Below, one piece after another: positions 33,369 through 42,542 of a stretch of 64,000 nt of DNA. Positions within the stretch are counted from its first letter, which is position 1, and the number at the start of each line of letters is the position of its first letter. The DNA comes from Mayamaea pseudoterrestris. Its lineage: Eukaryota; Bacillariophyta; Bacillariophyceae; Sellaphorales; Sellaphoraceae. The notes beneath the pieces are model-generated. The model saw nothing but the letters and a program-made list of their open reading frames with translations. It searched no databases and was not told the origin of the DNA. The translations under genes and the position numbers were made by a program. The stretch is taken from contig BROI01000001.1 of assembly GCA_027923505.1 (NCBI GenBank), positions 652,501 to 716,500 of the forward strand, written 5' to 3'.

Positions 33369-34811
33369 ATGAGGCCAAACCGAAGCTCCTACTCCGTCAT
33401 TCAAGTAGCTCGAAGCATAACAGCAATATTGTTGCTACTTCAGCCTACTGAAGCGAATTTCTTCTCTCGAGTATACAAGCCGAACGATGGCAAGGATACG
33501 GACACGAAACCTGCTCCAGCAGGCGCAAGACTTGCCACCGGACCAGAGGCCCAAGTCGGCAGCATCATTGTCTTTGACAATGGCATTCCACTGGCTCATT
33601 TGGCCAACAATAACAAGATTCCACTCGTTGGCATGGGCGTGGGAAATCTCGATCACAATCTCATTCCAACATTGGTGGCGGAAGCCTTGCAGGATGACCA
33701 AAAGACTTTTCTCATTGATACGGCTCGTGCGTCCAACAATGAAGAATTGGTTGCCATGGGCGTCCTGCGCGGTCTGTCACAAAAGAAACTTGGACCGGGT
33801 GAGAAAATCCCCATTCACATTGTCACAAAGGTTTGGTACACTCACCTTGGCTACGAGCGAACGAAACTCTCCGTCAAGGAGTCGTTCGAGGCATTGGCGC
33901 CGTTGCTTAATAACGACAAGCTTGACTTGCACATTCACCTGTTGCTCCACTGGCCAAAGTGCTTTGACAACATTGCGTGGATGAATTGCAAGGAGGATGA
34001 AGCAAGCCTTCCGCAGTATGTCAAAGAGGCAGGTCCCGATCCAACCTTGAACCCCGACGGCGCCTGGAAGGAAAGTTGGAAGCTACTTGAAGACGTTTAC
34101 CTTGCCAATGAATACCCGATTGCAAGCATTGGAGTCTCCAATTTCCATCTACATGATCTGGAAGCCATGTCCTCCTTTGCACGAATTGAACCTCACATTC
34201 TACAGGTGAATGTATGGAGCCTTTTGTATGATTCGCATCTCGTCGAGTATTGCCACAAGCACAGGATTCACGTTCAAGTCTACAACTCCATGTCGAGCAC
34301 CGTCATGCAACCCGAGGCGGCGCCAAGGGCGTTCCATCACATTCAAAAGGTGGCGCTGGAGATTTCAAATCAGACTGGAATGAACCTAACTCCAGCCCAA
34401 GTTGTTCTTGCATGGCTCATCCAACATGGTGTCTCGGTCGTTCCTAGAACGTCCAAAATTGAGCGCGTCGCTGAGAACTCGGCCGTGGTTCTATCCAATA
34501 TTCCTGCCTTTTCTGATCTGCAAGTTGAGACGGTTGCTCATGCTGTCGAAGCTTATCTTAGCGGCGACGACTTGGAGCAAGATATCCATGTTTCGGTCAC
34601 CTTTCACGCACAAAGCGACATTGTCTTGTACTGGCTGGGACCAAACGACGAGACTCGGGTGGCTCTTTTGCGTAAAGGAGAAATTTTCAATGAGACGACA
34701 TATCCGAATCATGCCTATCGATCGTACGATGCGCAAAACAAGGACGTTTTCGTTGACCATCTCATTAAAGCAAACTTTGGGGAGCATGAAGACATTCATG
34801 TGGAACTATAA
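33369..34811 (+). CDS. Secreted aldo/keto reductase-like protein with VHL-like C-terminal domain
   Basis: 480 residues. An N-terminal signal peptide (hydrophobic core near residues 18-25, cleavage likely near TEA-NFF) suggests entry to the secretory route. Residues about 80-385 form an AKR-type barrel: VGMGVGNL start, LIDTA (D117), VTKVW (K154), LLLHWP (H194), IGVSNF, and VVLAWLIQHGVSVVPRTS. Of the catalytic Asp-Tyr-Lys-His set, D117, K154 and H194 are kept, but the tyrosine position (DTAxxY) is S122, so normal reductase chemistry is doubtful. Residues about 400-480 resemble the beta domain of VHL (LYWL...RVALLRKGE, TYPNHAYRSYD), a domain that binds hydroxyproline in VHL. Possible roles are a binding protein or a reductase with altered chemistry. 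It diverges from the FTO-like gene and converges on the gene at 35006. Confidence 0.85.
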   Translation: MRPNRSSYSVIQVARSITAILLLLQPTEANFFSRVYKPNDGKDTDTKPAPAGARLATGPEAQVGSIIVFDNGIPLAHLANNNKIPLVGMGVGNLDHNLIPTLVAEALQDDQKTFLIDTARASNNEELVAMGVLRGLSQKKLGPGEKIPIHIVTKVWYTHLGYERTKLSVKESFEALAPLLNNDKLDLHIHLLLHWPKCFDNIAWMNCKEDEASLPQYVKEAGPDPTLNPDGAWKESWKLLEDVYLANEYPIASIGVSNFHLHDLEAMSSFARIEPHILQVNVWSLLYDSHLVEYCHKHRIHVQVYNSMSSTVMQPEAAPRAFHHIQKVALEISNQTGMNLTPAQVVLAWLIQHGVSVVPRTSKIERVAENSAVVLSNIPAFSDLQVETVAHAVEAYLSGDDLEQDIHVSVTFHAQSDIVLYWLGPNDETRVALLRKGEIFNETTYPNHAYRSYDAQNKDVFVDHLIKANFGEHEDIHVEL

Positions 34812-35005
34812 TTGTTGTGGTTCTGTATAATTGTATCCTATTACTGTCATTTATACAAGTGTTATAAATTCGCTGCCAGCTAGCCGACATCGGAGTGCTG
34901 GGCGCTGATTATCGCTGTATAAGTAGACATGCAGTAGTATATATTATATGCACCACGGGGTACATTGATGAAATATAACAGTTGATAGGAAACTGTTATA
35001 GTCAC

Positions 35006-36067
35006 TTAAAACCCCTGAAAGTCTCCATTGGAGGCGTCCATCATGCTTACTTGCTCGTTTGGATCTCCAAGCGCTCCTGATTCAATGACACTGTTCTGCA
35101 GATTTGCCCATTGCGTGCCCAGTGACTTCTCCATGTTGTTCTTGGATCGAAATGAAAAGCTTTTACTTCTTGTGCTCTTCAAGTCATTGATGCAGGCTGC
35201 CCAAAACCGACCAACAGTGTCCAAGTCAGGGTTTAGTCGGAATCCAGGTACGCAATCGCTTCGAAGAAAGGCACCTGCATACCCTGCCTCCTTGAAGCGA
35301 GCCGTTTCCGCTCCAAGCCGTCCCTCTCCACCACTCACTTTGATAGATCCCAGTAAGGCTACTCGTTTCCTCAGCTCCTTCGACACCAGAGGCAAGGCGG
35401 CTTGTGCTACAGTTTCTTGCTCATCGTCGCTTGCAGGGTTAATGGATACTACCACTGCCACTGGTTCCTCTCCGATGAACTCAGTCAGTTCATCCAATAG
35501 CTTTGTGAAATCTTCTTCACTCCATGAAGCAGCAAAATCATGATCAATGGTGACTTCGGGAATAATTTGCAGTCCACAATCTCGTGCCGTCTTGATTGTC
35601 TCGAGGAACGTCGAATCTTCATGCAAAATGCTCGAGACGTCAGAGCTTGAGATACTTTGCTTTAAGCTTACAAGCAGACCATCGGCTCCTGCATCTGCAA
35701 CGTCTTGCGTATTGTCATCATACTTGGAACAGTATATAACCGGCAGAGGCCCAGGAAAACCGCCTTGCGCCGACTCTTGTTCGTTGCAAAAGGTTTTGAG
35801 TGCCATGACCGAGCCCTGCAGAAAGACTGCATTTGCTTTAGCGGTGCGAACTTTTGCACTTATTGTCTGGATAGCATTACTCTGCAGTAGAATGGCTGTC
35901 ATGTCGGCTGGTTCTGGAATGACAAGCTCGGGCGACAAGGTCAGCTTGCCGGAAGGTGACGAAAGCGCTTGCGAGAGGCGTCCTCGCGATTCGCTTAGAG
36001 TCAATCCATGTGAAAGGACTAATAAAGAAAGGCAGTAAACAATGCGGAGCATCTTTATCCTGTCCAT
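35006..36067 (-). CDS. Predicted TIM-barrel protein, indole-3-glycerol-phosphate-synthase-like fold, with signal peptide
   Basis: 353 residues. A signal peptide is likely (MLRIVYCLSLLVLSHG, following MDRIK), so the mature protein starts near LTLSES and is secreted, in the ER or in the plastid. The middle shows the beta-strand/alpha-helix rhythm of a phosphate-binding barrel: GADGLLVSL, GLQIIPEV, PVAVVVSIN, VALLGSIKVSGGEGR and then AGYAGAFLRSD, where indole-glycerol-phosphate synthases have their final phosphate-binding strands. The catalytic lysines and glutamates of that enzyme are not obvious, so I do not assign the reaction. The C terminus is Ser/Asn/Gln-rich. It converges with the reductase-like gene (194 bases between stops). 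Confidence 0.65.
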   Translation of the reverse strand: MDRIKMLRIVYCLSLLVLSHGLTLSESRGRLSQALSSPSGKLTLSPELVIPEPADMTAILLQSNAIQTISAKVRTAKANAVFLQGSVMALKTFCNEQESAQGGFPGPLPVIYCSKYDDNTQDVADAGADGLLVSLKQSISSSDVSSILHEDSTFLETIKTARDCGLQIIPEVTIDHDFAASWSEEDFTKLLDELTEFIGEEPVAVVVSINPASDDEQETVAQAALPLVSKELRKRVALLGSIKVSGGEGRLGAETARFKEAGYAGAFLRSDCVPGFRLNPDLDTVGRFWAACINDLKSTRSKSFSFRSKNNMEKSLGTQWANLQNSVIESGALGDPNEQVSMMDASNGDFQGF

Positions 36068-36292
36068 CGTTGCTGAATAGCGTTGTTTTGATGGGGGAGG
36101 GGGAGCAAATCAAAATTTGAATGGGCGAAAGTTTGATGACGGATGGAGACGAGTTGCGCGACGCGCGAGGCGAGCCAGAAACAGTGTGACGCACGTGAAA
36201 CGCCGCTCACAATATTTTTAGCTGCACTCTTGGAAAGAACTTGTACATCCAGTAGTAAGCAGTTGCAGCATCACGTCGTCATTATGGCTATC

Positions 36293-37495
36293 TTACTCAA
36301 TGGGGAGAATCGTAGCATTAACCATGTGAGCAAAGTCAAAGGTTGTTTTATCGCCAGCCTTCTTGCCAGGCACCGGAAACACCCGACAGGACAAGCTTTT
36401 GTTCCATCGACTAGCCACTGCCGCCACGTCCAATAGAAGCGCCACCAAGTCATTCTCGCAACAATCTCCTGGCACCGGAACAGTGTCAACGCCTACTCCA
36501 CAAACGTGTGATATACTGAGCAGCTTGCTAATGGTCAATGTGCCTGCATTGGAGAGTTCAGCGAGACGTGTATCCTCGCAGAGTGGAAGCATGAGGCCAC
36601 AGTATCCCGTCAGTTTGATTCCCGGGAGCGACTGAATGGCTTGCGTAATACAAGCGGCGGCTGCCAAGGAGCCTGGTCCACCAAACTCTCGAACTTGATC
36701 GAGTGACTCCATGGCGCGGGCCACCGATCCGTTCTCATCGAGGGACGGATTCAGACTCGTGTCCATTCCCAAATAGTCAACTGAAAGCTTGGATGCTGTC
36801 TCTTCGCACAGCATCTGCACTGGTAGCAAAGCACTTGCGTATTCACTCTTAAAGCTTTTAATGTTATCAAGGGACGAGCATTGTTGCAACAGCCGGCATG
36901 CCAATGCGCCATTCTCCAATCCGATAGCGAAGCAAACTCTTTCACTCGTGCTGGTTGCGGCTCGTGCCGCTGGAAAGAAGGGAATGTGTGCCTTGGATGT
37001 TGTCGCACAGAATCTAAAGTTTCCTAGCCCATGTAAACAATGCTCGACTTGACTTTTGGAGATTTGCATAATGCTTTCGGCAATGGCCTTGGCCATTACA
37101 ACATCAGTGGCGTTGAGCGACGCTGAGCACGAGAATCTAGGTGAATGTTCAACAATTTTAACGCAGATTGGTAAATCAGATGGCTGAAGGGCTGAACCAA
37201 GCGCACAAAAGTCCAGTTCATGTTGTTGGAGCACTGCGTCGATTCGTTCCAAATCATTCGTCGGATCACTTTTGGAAATCCAATCGGGAAACGGATTAGT
37301 AGCAACTCTGACAGTCTGTACATCGTAACCTTGCTCCATTAAAACGGCTTCCACTTGTTTGCCGACTCGAATGGCATTTTGCAGCTTGGTTTCAACTCCT
37401 TGCTTGGCATCAAAGTCGGCTCGTGACAAGCCGACGAAGCAAGTTATTGTCCGGATCTTAAAGAGGCTTTTGTAGTCTACATTTGCTTTGCTCAT
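36293..37495 (-). CDS. DUF711 (UPF0210) family protein
   Basis: 400 residues from the ATG at 37495 (MSKANVDYKS). The family signature runs through the whole length: IRTITCFVG at the start, VRVATNPFPDWI, PSDLPICVKIVEHSPRFSCSA, YLGMDTSLNPSLDENGSVA, FGGPGSLAAAACITQAIQ, GYCGLMLPLCEDTRLAE, and LLSISHVCGVGVDTVPVPGD. DUF711 proteins are found in bacteria, archaea and algae and have no established reaction. An in-frame ATG at 37645 would add 50 residues rich in Ser, His and Arg that do not match the family; I prefer the inner start because the conserved part begins right after it. About 330 bases (37496-37825) separate its start from the stop of the next gene on the same strand. Confidence 0.88.
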   Translation of the reverse strand: MSKANVDYKSLFKIRTITCFVGLSRADFDAKQGVETKLQNAIRVGKQVEAVLMEQGYDVQTVRVATNPFPDWISKSDPTNDLERIDAVLQQHELDFCALGSALQPSDLPICVKIVEHSPRFSCSASLNATDVVMAKAIAESIMQISKSQVEHCLHGLGNFRFCATTSKAHIPFFPAARAATSTSERVCFAIGLENGALACRLLQQCSSLDNIKSFKSEYASALLPVQMLCEETASKLSVDYLGMDTSLNPSLDENGSVARAMESLDQVREFGGPGSLAAAACITQAIQSLPGIKLTGYCGLMLPLCEDTRLAELSNAGTLTISKLLSISHVCGVGVDTVPVPGDCCENDLVALLLDVAAVASRWNKSLSCRVFPVPGKKAGDKTTFDFAHMVNATILPIE

Positions 37496-37825
37496 TGTTT
37501 TCAAGTTCAAAGTGTGATGCGGCAACGAGCAGAAGGACAGCTCTGGGAGGTGCTCGAATGAATTTGTGGATCGGCAGCTCGTCCTCCTTGCATAGCGTCG
37601 GCATCCGTGTCGTTGCGGTATCGAAGTGTGACTGGACGATGCCAAAGGTGTTCATGTTGCTCGTCGCGGGAACTACCGGCAGCAGTTCTATCAATCACAA
37701 CAATAAACCAATGAAGCGGATCTTATAGCATATATATTATTAAATAGTAGCAGACTACCGAAGACCCTTTATAATGCTGTCGCAGCGCCTGCGGGCGCGC
37801 GTGATTTCGTGCGCCATTGCAACAT

Positions 37826-38624
37826 TTACAGCTGCTTTTTGAAGACAAAGACACCTTCCGGCTCATCATATTGCGTAAAAGTCAATCCTGCTTGCGCCGC
37901 AAATTGAAGAACGAGATCAATGGAAACGTTTCGCCGCGCATACGCCAGCAGAAACGTTCCGTCGTCCTTGAGCAACTTGGGAATAGTTTGTAAAAACAGC
38001 GGCTCCAGCACTTGTTCAAGGTATATAATGTCAGCACCCATGACGACATCATATTGTCCGAGCGTATGAACAAATTCATCGACACGACGGCCCCAAACAA
38101 GCTGCCGGCAGGAAACATTCATGCCGACATTGCAATTGGTCGCCACGTTCGCTCGGCAATTGTCAAGCGTGTCAGTGTCGCCATCCGTAAGAATCACACT
38201 CGATGCTCCCAAATGAGAGGCGAGAATGCCGCACAGTCCCAAACCAGCTCCTAGCTGATGTTTTGCGAAGAGTAGGACATGAGCGCCGAAAGAAAGAAAT
38301 ACGCAGCATACAATTTGCACAGCGGCAACGCACCTCAATAATGTTCTTGTTGACGACATAGTCGGCAGCATGCAGCAACATGAAGTCGCAAAGAATATTC
38401 GACGCACGCCAAAGTGTAAGACCGGTAGAGTTCAAAGTCTGGCCAAGCTCCTGCTTGTGCCCCTTGAACTGTAGGCAAATATCGCGGCCTTGATGCGTCC
38501 ATTTAAAGTCAAAGGTATCGTATGGATCTGGATCCTGAAAGAGACTGCCAAACTCTTCTTCGTCATCGTCGTCCTGATTCTTCATCGACTCGGCTTCGAT
38601 CCATCGCTCGTCCGTTCCGCTCAT
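37826..38624 (-). CDS. METTL21-type lysine methyltransferase (Methyltransf_16), two exons
   Basis: 239 residues from exon 1 (38624-38334, 97 codons) and exon 2 (38254-37826), separated by a 79-base intron (donor GTGCGT, acceptor CATCAG). Joining them restores the SAM-binding motif I as NIIE-LGAGLGLCG (residues 94-106), which confirms the splice. Other family features: a WxAS segment before motif I (LWRASNILCDFML), LTDGD after the second strand, and the DxxY motif GADIIY (D172-Y175). The acidic N terminus (DDDDEEE) is typical of cytosolic members. This family methylates lysines of chaperones, elongation factors or other proteins; the substrate here cannot be told. Confidence 0.9.
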
Positions 38625-38668
38625 AATGTACAGAAATTGCTGCGGAACGACGACTGACGTACACGTCT

Positions 38669-38950
38669 TTACAACAAGGGCTCCCGACTACTTTGGCTTT
38701 TGTCGTCCTCGTCTAGATGCAAGTCATGCACCACGTCAACGGGAATGTAGTAATCGGGATCTTGAACAAGACAGCCGAGAAGCGGACAGGCAAAGCACGG
38801 AGCCGGAATGGCTATGCAGTTTGTGCAGATTGGTGGTAGCGGAAAACAGAAGCAAAAGGCAAAGCAATCAGCTGGCATGGAAAATCGTTTAGACTCGTTA
38901 CTGCTTTCTTGATCCCTGGAAAGATAATACCACAGAGAAAAGGAGGACAT
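38669..38950 (-). CDS. Small cysteine-rich hypothetical protein
   Basis: 93 codons with a Cys/Pro/Phe-rich middle (CFAFCFCFPLPP, CTNC, CFAC) and an acidic tail (YYIPVDVVHD, DEDDK). I do not recognise it. It fits in the gap between two minus-strand genes, 44 bases before the methyltransferase start. An acceptor-like TTATCTTTCCAG lies inside the frame near 38920, so a spliced version with an upstream exon is possible. It may also be chance. Confidence 0.3.
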   Translation of the reverse strand: MSSFSLWYYLSRDQESSNESKRFSMPADCFAFCFCFPLPPICTNCIAIPAPCFACPLLGCLVQDPDYYIPVDVVHDLHLDEDDKSQSSREPLL

Positions 38951-39241
38951 GCCGCGGCTACGCGAACCGTTTTGTCATGGTCGAGTCTGGTGGGTTTCGT
39001 TCGTTGGCTGGCGCAAAACGAAGCCGTTTCGCTGATCGCCAAATCTGTCGCATTGGTTTCGTCGCGACATCATTGCGATTCCGTCGCTGCGAGGGCCTCG
39101 GCTTACTCGTTAGTTCTTCTGTCATACGTATTTCAAAAGTTTGACTTTAGCAGCTATGGCTGAGTAAGTTGCTACCAGTTAATAGTCCATGTTCGTAAAT
39201 TGCTATTTTCAGGTGCGAGAAGCGACTAAGCAAAGCTCTAC

Positions 39242-40168
39242 TTAAGAATCCATCATGTAAAGCAGCTGCGGCAAGGCATCTATATGAATCCAGTGGCCGG
39301 CATTTTCAATGGTATGAAAGGTAAACTTGTCACTCTGTTTCTCTAGTAAATACTTTATGTCAGCCTCGTCCCAGCCCTGGTTCAACCCAGCACGGACCAA
39401 GTCGACGCGCACGTCTCCGCGTTGCAGTATGCCGTCGAGCTGATGAAAAAAGTCTTGCTCGCCAAAGTTGTGCAACAAGTCCTTTGCCACGTTTAAATCA
39501 AACTCGAAACAATGCTGTTCGGGTTGGTAGGAGCTTGATAGCCATTGAGCAGTTGACGGATCAACAAAGTAGTTTCGCTTTAAAATCGTTTCGGCCTCCT
39601 TGCGAGTCTTGACTGGATCGTCTTCCAAGAATGATTCAGCAATCTCCAACGTAAATTTGACACTGTTAAAGGCTGCGCCAGGAACAGTGTCGAGGAGCCA
39701 TATGCGCTCGACGGAAGGAGTCAAAGCGTCGTAGGCGTATTGCAGCGTCAGTCGACCGCCGAGGGAGTGGCCGACCAAAGTAATGGCGTCAATCTTGCCG
39801 TCTGGGTGCTGTTTTAACGTTGAGCTCACGTCTTCGGCGCAACTCTTGATGGTATGTTCGTTAGTTGCCTCAGCGACGGCACTCTTGCCATGACCTCGAA
39901 CATCCATTAGCAAGCCGGATCGATCTTTGCGCTCACACAATTTTCGGGCCATGGTTTGAACATTCTTGCCGTTGCCGAGCAACCCATGGAGAAATACTAT
40001 TGGATTCGTCGACGGGCCGCCTCCAATCCATTGATTGTGTAACTGCTGCGCGCAGCGAACCGCCGATCGACCAAAGGCCATGGCAAAATCGTTTGGAAAA
40101 TAAATGGCCTCGCATCGGAATCGAAACGTCAATCTGACGTCATTCAACCGCGCCCGTCTGTCCGTCAC
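39242..40168 (-). CDS. ABHD11-like alpha/beta hydrolase
   Basis: 308 residues. Motifs in order: [12 protein letters not shown] (oxyanion loop), [16 protein letters not shown] (nucleophile S135), LLDTVPGA, and NAGHWIH (catalytic H292). The acid residue probably lies in [16 protein letters not shown] but I cannot fix it. The pattern DVRGHG...VGHSLGG...NAGHWIH matches ABHD11, a mitochondrial hydrolase that protects the 2-oxoglutarate dehydrogenase complex from lipid adducts in animals. The N terminus is rich in Arg and has a second possible start at M30 (40081), which would leave 120 bases to the Sm-F start; the first ATG leaves only 33. Confidence 0.87.
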   Translation of the reverse strand: MTDRRARLNDVRLTFRFRCEAIYFPNDFAMAFGRSAVRCAQQLHNQWIGGGPSTNPIVFLHGLLGNGKNVQTMARKLCERKDRSGLLMDVRGHGKSAVAEATNEHTIKSCAEDVSSTLKQHPDGKIDAITLVGHSLGGRLTLQYAYDALTPSVERIWLLDTVPGAAFNSVKFTLEIAESFLEDDPVKTRKEAETILKRNYFVDPSTAQWLSSSYQPEQHCFEFDLNVAKDLLHNFGEQDFFHQLDGILQRGDVRVDLVRAGLNQGWDEADIKYLLEKQSDKFTFHTIENAGHWIHIDALPQLLYMMDS

Positions 40169-40201
40169 CAGCTTGCGCCTCGCGGCCGTCGACGCTCCAC
40201 A

Positions 40202-40650
40202 ATGCTTGTCACCATGGTGAGTATCGTGCGGCGGCTGCTGGACATGCGAATGCTCCTACCGGTAGTCTAATCTTATATTGTATCATCTTTTTTCTCCAGT
40301 CACAGTTCATTGTGAATCCAAAACCCTTTCTCATTGACTTGACAGGCCAGCTCGTCAAGGTCAAGCTCAAGTGGGGCATGGAGTATCAGGGCAAGCTGGA
40401 GAGCGCCGATGCCTACATGAATTTGCAACTGACCGGATGCGAAGAGTTTCTGGATGGGCAGTTTGCAGGTTTTCTCGGAGAAGTACTGATTCGATGTAAC
40501 AATGTACTGGTACGTTGACATATTATTTGCTGCCCCAATGGCATGACGATTTTATCATTGCTAATCCTTCATTCGTCGTCTTGTTTGCAGTACATTCAAG
40601 CAGCCGTCAAGGAAGAAGCGGAAGGCGACGCCGCGATGAAGGAGTCATAA
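40202..40650 (+). CDS. SNRPF: Small nuclear ribonucleoprotein Sm F, three exons
   Basis: Exons 40202-40216, 40300-40509 and 40591-40650, with introns of 83 (GTGAGT...TCCAG) and 81 bases (GTACGT...TGCAG). The spliced protein has 94 residues from the first ATG, or 90 from the ATG that ends exon 1; human SmF has 86. The sequence [32 protein letters not shown] and [13 protein letters not shown] matches SmF closely: the Sm1 and Sm2 motifs of the Sm fold. SmF is one of the seven proteins in the ring around spliceosomal U1, U2, U4 and U5 snRNAs. The short acidic/basic tail ([13 protein letters not shown]) is usual for SmF. Confidence 0.96.
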
Positions 40651-41180
40651 TACAAGTTGTTTGCGAATAGAGTAAGTACAAATCTACACGAAGCACCTTC
40701 ATTAAACATGCATGCATTAATTCTCGATGAAGATTGAGCGAGTCTGAATCATGGTTCAGCTTCACCGCAAGGTGGAGAGAGTCGTTTGGGTCTGCAAAGA
40801 CTTGATGGCTCACGAACCGTGGCTGCGAAACAACTACAAGCATTGAAGACCATCTAGTCCATTTCAGGACTGCCATATCACCAACCCATATCTGAGAGAA
40901 ATGAATAGTGCCTGGAGCATGGGTGGCATTCTTCCGTACATTAAAGTATGTTTACTCACATGACGTCCTTTCTTATTTACGCAGACGACTAGCAAGGGTA
41001 CAGATTCAATTCTCGCCTGAAGAGCCTATGCAGCTGCTCGTTTCGACCATTATTAACTGTCGACTGTCGACAGAGGAAGCGCAAGGTCGACGCGGTTATC
41101 ATTAAGAACAAGAGCTGCAACAAATCCCCCTATTGTTAAACTCGTACATTATTAATGTCAATATTATGTATCTTTCGTAT
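40651..41180. other. Convergent 3' region, no gene seen
   Basis: 530 bases between the stops of the SmF and Kish genes. Two short open frames occur but have no recognisable features; one overlaps SmF exon 3 on the opposite strand. Confidence 0.6.
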
Positions 41181-41501
41181 TTACTTGAAAAAGAGTCCGT
41201 GAATCGCCATGATGGCGCAGCAAGCGCCAACGTAAGGACTCACTCGTTCACCAATCCGGCTCAACTTCCATAGAAAGCCCAAAATACCCTCTCGCTTGAT
41301 TGGTGAACCGTCTGGTGGCTGCGAAAAAGACAAAAGCTTGTTCATGAGCATGATGCAGCAGCAGTTACGTTCATCGACGACGAGGCAACGCACCAGAGGA
41401 GGATCAAAAATGGCTGGTCGAAGCTCTCGAATGTAGGTGCATGTACATATTCCAAGTAGTAACACTGTCAGGAGGGATGACAAGTCAAAGAGCGCGGACA
41501 T
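41181..41501 (-). CDS. Kish/TMEM167-like Golgi membrane protein, two exons
   Basis: 81 residues from exon 1 (41501-41394) and exon 2 (41318-41181) with a 75-base intron (GTGCGT...TCGCAG). The exons match TMEM167A end to end: MSALFDLSSLLTVLLLGICTC and TYIREL, then GILGFLWKLSRIGERVSPYVG and a second membrane helix ending LFFK. Kish proteins are two-helix Golgi membrane proteins needed for constitutive secretion. The intron is a multiple of three and lacks a stop, so the unspliced message stays open; the protein family shows that the 25 extra residues do not belong. A further in-frame ATG lies upstream at 41588. It diverges from MGST3, with 255 bases between starts. Confidence 0.93.
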   Translation of the reverse strand: MSALFDLSSLLTVLLLGICTCTYIRELRPAIFDPPLVRCLVVDERNCCCIMLMNKLLSFSQPPDGSPIKREGILGFLWKLSRIGERVSPYVGACCAIMAIHGLFFK

Positions 41502-41756
41502 TTTGAATGCCAAGTAAAAAATGTTGGGCAGGTCGACGAATTGACGATGGACGATTGCGATGAGCGCGGTTCGATTTTGATGGTTCACAGTTAAGGATGA
41601 GGCTCATCAAACGACGCTTAGAGTTGAGGTTCATCGCGATCCTTGACGATCTTCCATGGCGTTCCTCGACGGCGAGGCGAAACGCTTTCGTCAGTGTTGC
41701 ATCGCACAACATCTCGTTTGATTCGCAGCAGCAACAATAACAACAACAAAAGCACC

Positions 41757-42467
41757 ATGTCCTTTTCAGTCTCTGTTCCCGGCAACTATGGATATGGTAA
41801 GTGTGCTGGGTGCTGTTGCTGGAAAGGAGCTTGTCGTGGTGCATGGCAGCAGTGAAGAAGTGAATCTAGTCATCGATTTGCTCACTGCTCACTCTTGCTT
41901 CTTTTCTTCTTTTGGTCAGTCATTCTGACGACTGTCGTTGGACAGTTTGTCGCCAACTTTTACATGGGTGGCCAGGTGATGGAGGCCCGCAAGAAGTTTA
42001 ACGTTCCATACGTAAGTGCATGATACAGACGAGTTCAAAAATGTTGCGCCGACCGACAAGGCCATTTGTTGCTCGCGAATTTTCGACTCACTTCAATCAT
42101 TCATTTTTCATTGCTTCATTTCCTTCAGCCAAACTTGTATGCGACACCCGGCTTCCACAAGAGTGCCGATGAGTTCAACCGCGTGCAGCGCGGACACCAG
42201 GCCTCTTTGGAGCAAACCGCCATTGTCACCGTGGCGTCCTTGATTGGAGGTTTGCAGTATCCCATTGCGGCGAGCGTTTTGAACGCTCTCTTTTCCTTGG
42301 GCAACATTTTCTTTCAGATTGGATATGCGGATACGACCCTGGATGTATCCATGGCGCGCTACAAGAAGGGAGGTGCGCTCAAGTGGGTGGGAGTGTTTGG
42401 ATCGATTGGCTTGTCGGTCAATGTTGCTGGCAAGTTGCTTGGATGGTGGGGAGTCAAGACTGTATAA
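41757..42467 (+). CDS. Microsomal glutathione S-transferase 3-like (MAPEG), three exons
   Basis: Exons 41757-41796, 41920-42011 and 42129-42467, with GT-AG introns of 123 and 117 bases, encode 156 residues (human MGST3 has 152). Features: a first membrane helix (VILTTVVGQFVANFYM), EARKKFNVPYPNLYA (human ARKKYKVEYPIMYS), the MAPEG signature FNRVQRGHQASLE near residues 60-72 that forms the glutathione site, and three more hydrophobic helices. Members act in ER or envelope membranes as glutathione transferases and peroxidases on lipid hydroperoxides. Its stop is only 75 bases from that of the convergent M3 peptidase gene. Confidence 0.94.
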
Positions 42468-42542
42468 AGCAGCGGCAATATATAGTTGCCAGAGCTACGA
42501 TAGTAAATGAAAATTATTAATGCAACGCTTCTACTTTCAAGT

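Noticed and set aside
40607-41105. Short frames between SmF and Kish
   Set aside because: One overlaps SmF exon 3 in antisense; the other has no features. Likely 3' untranslated sequence.
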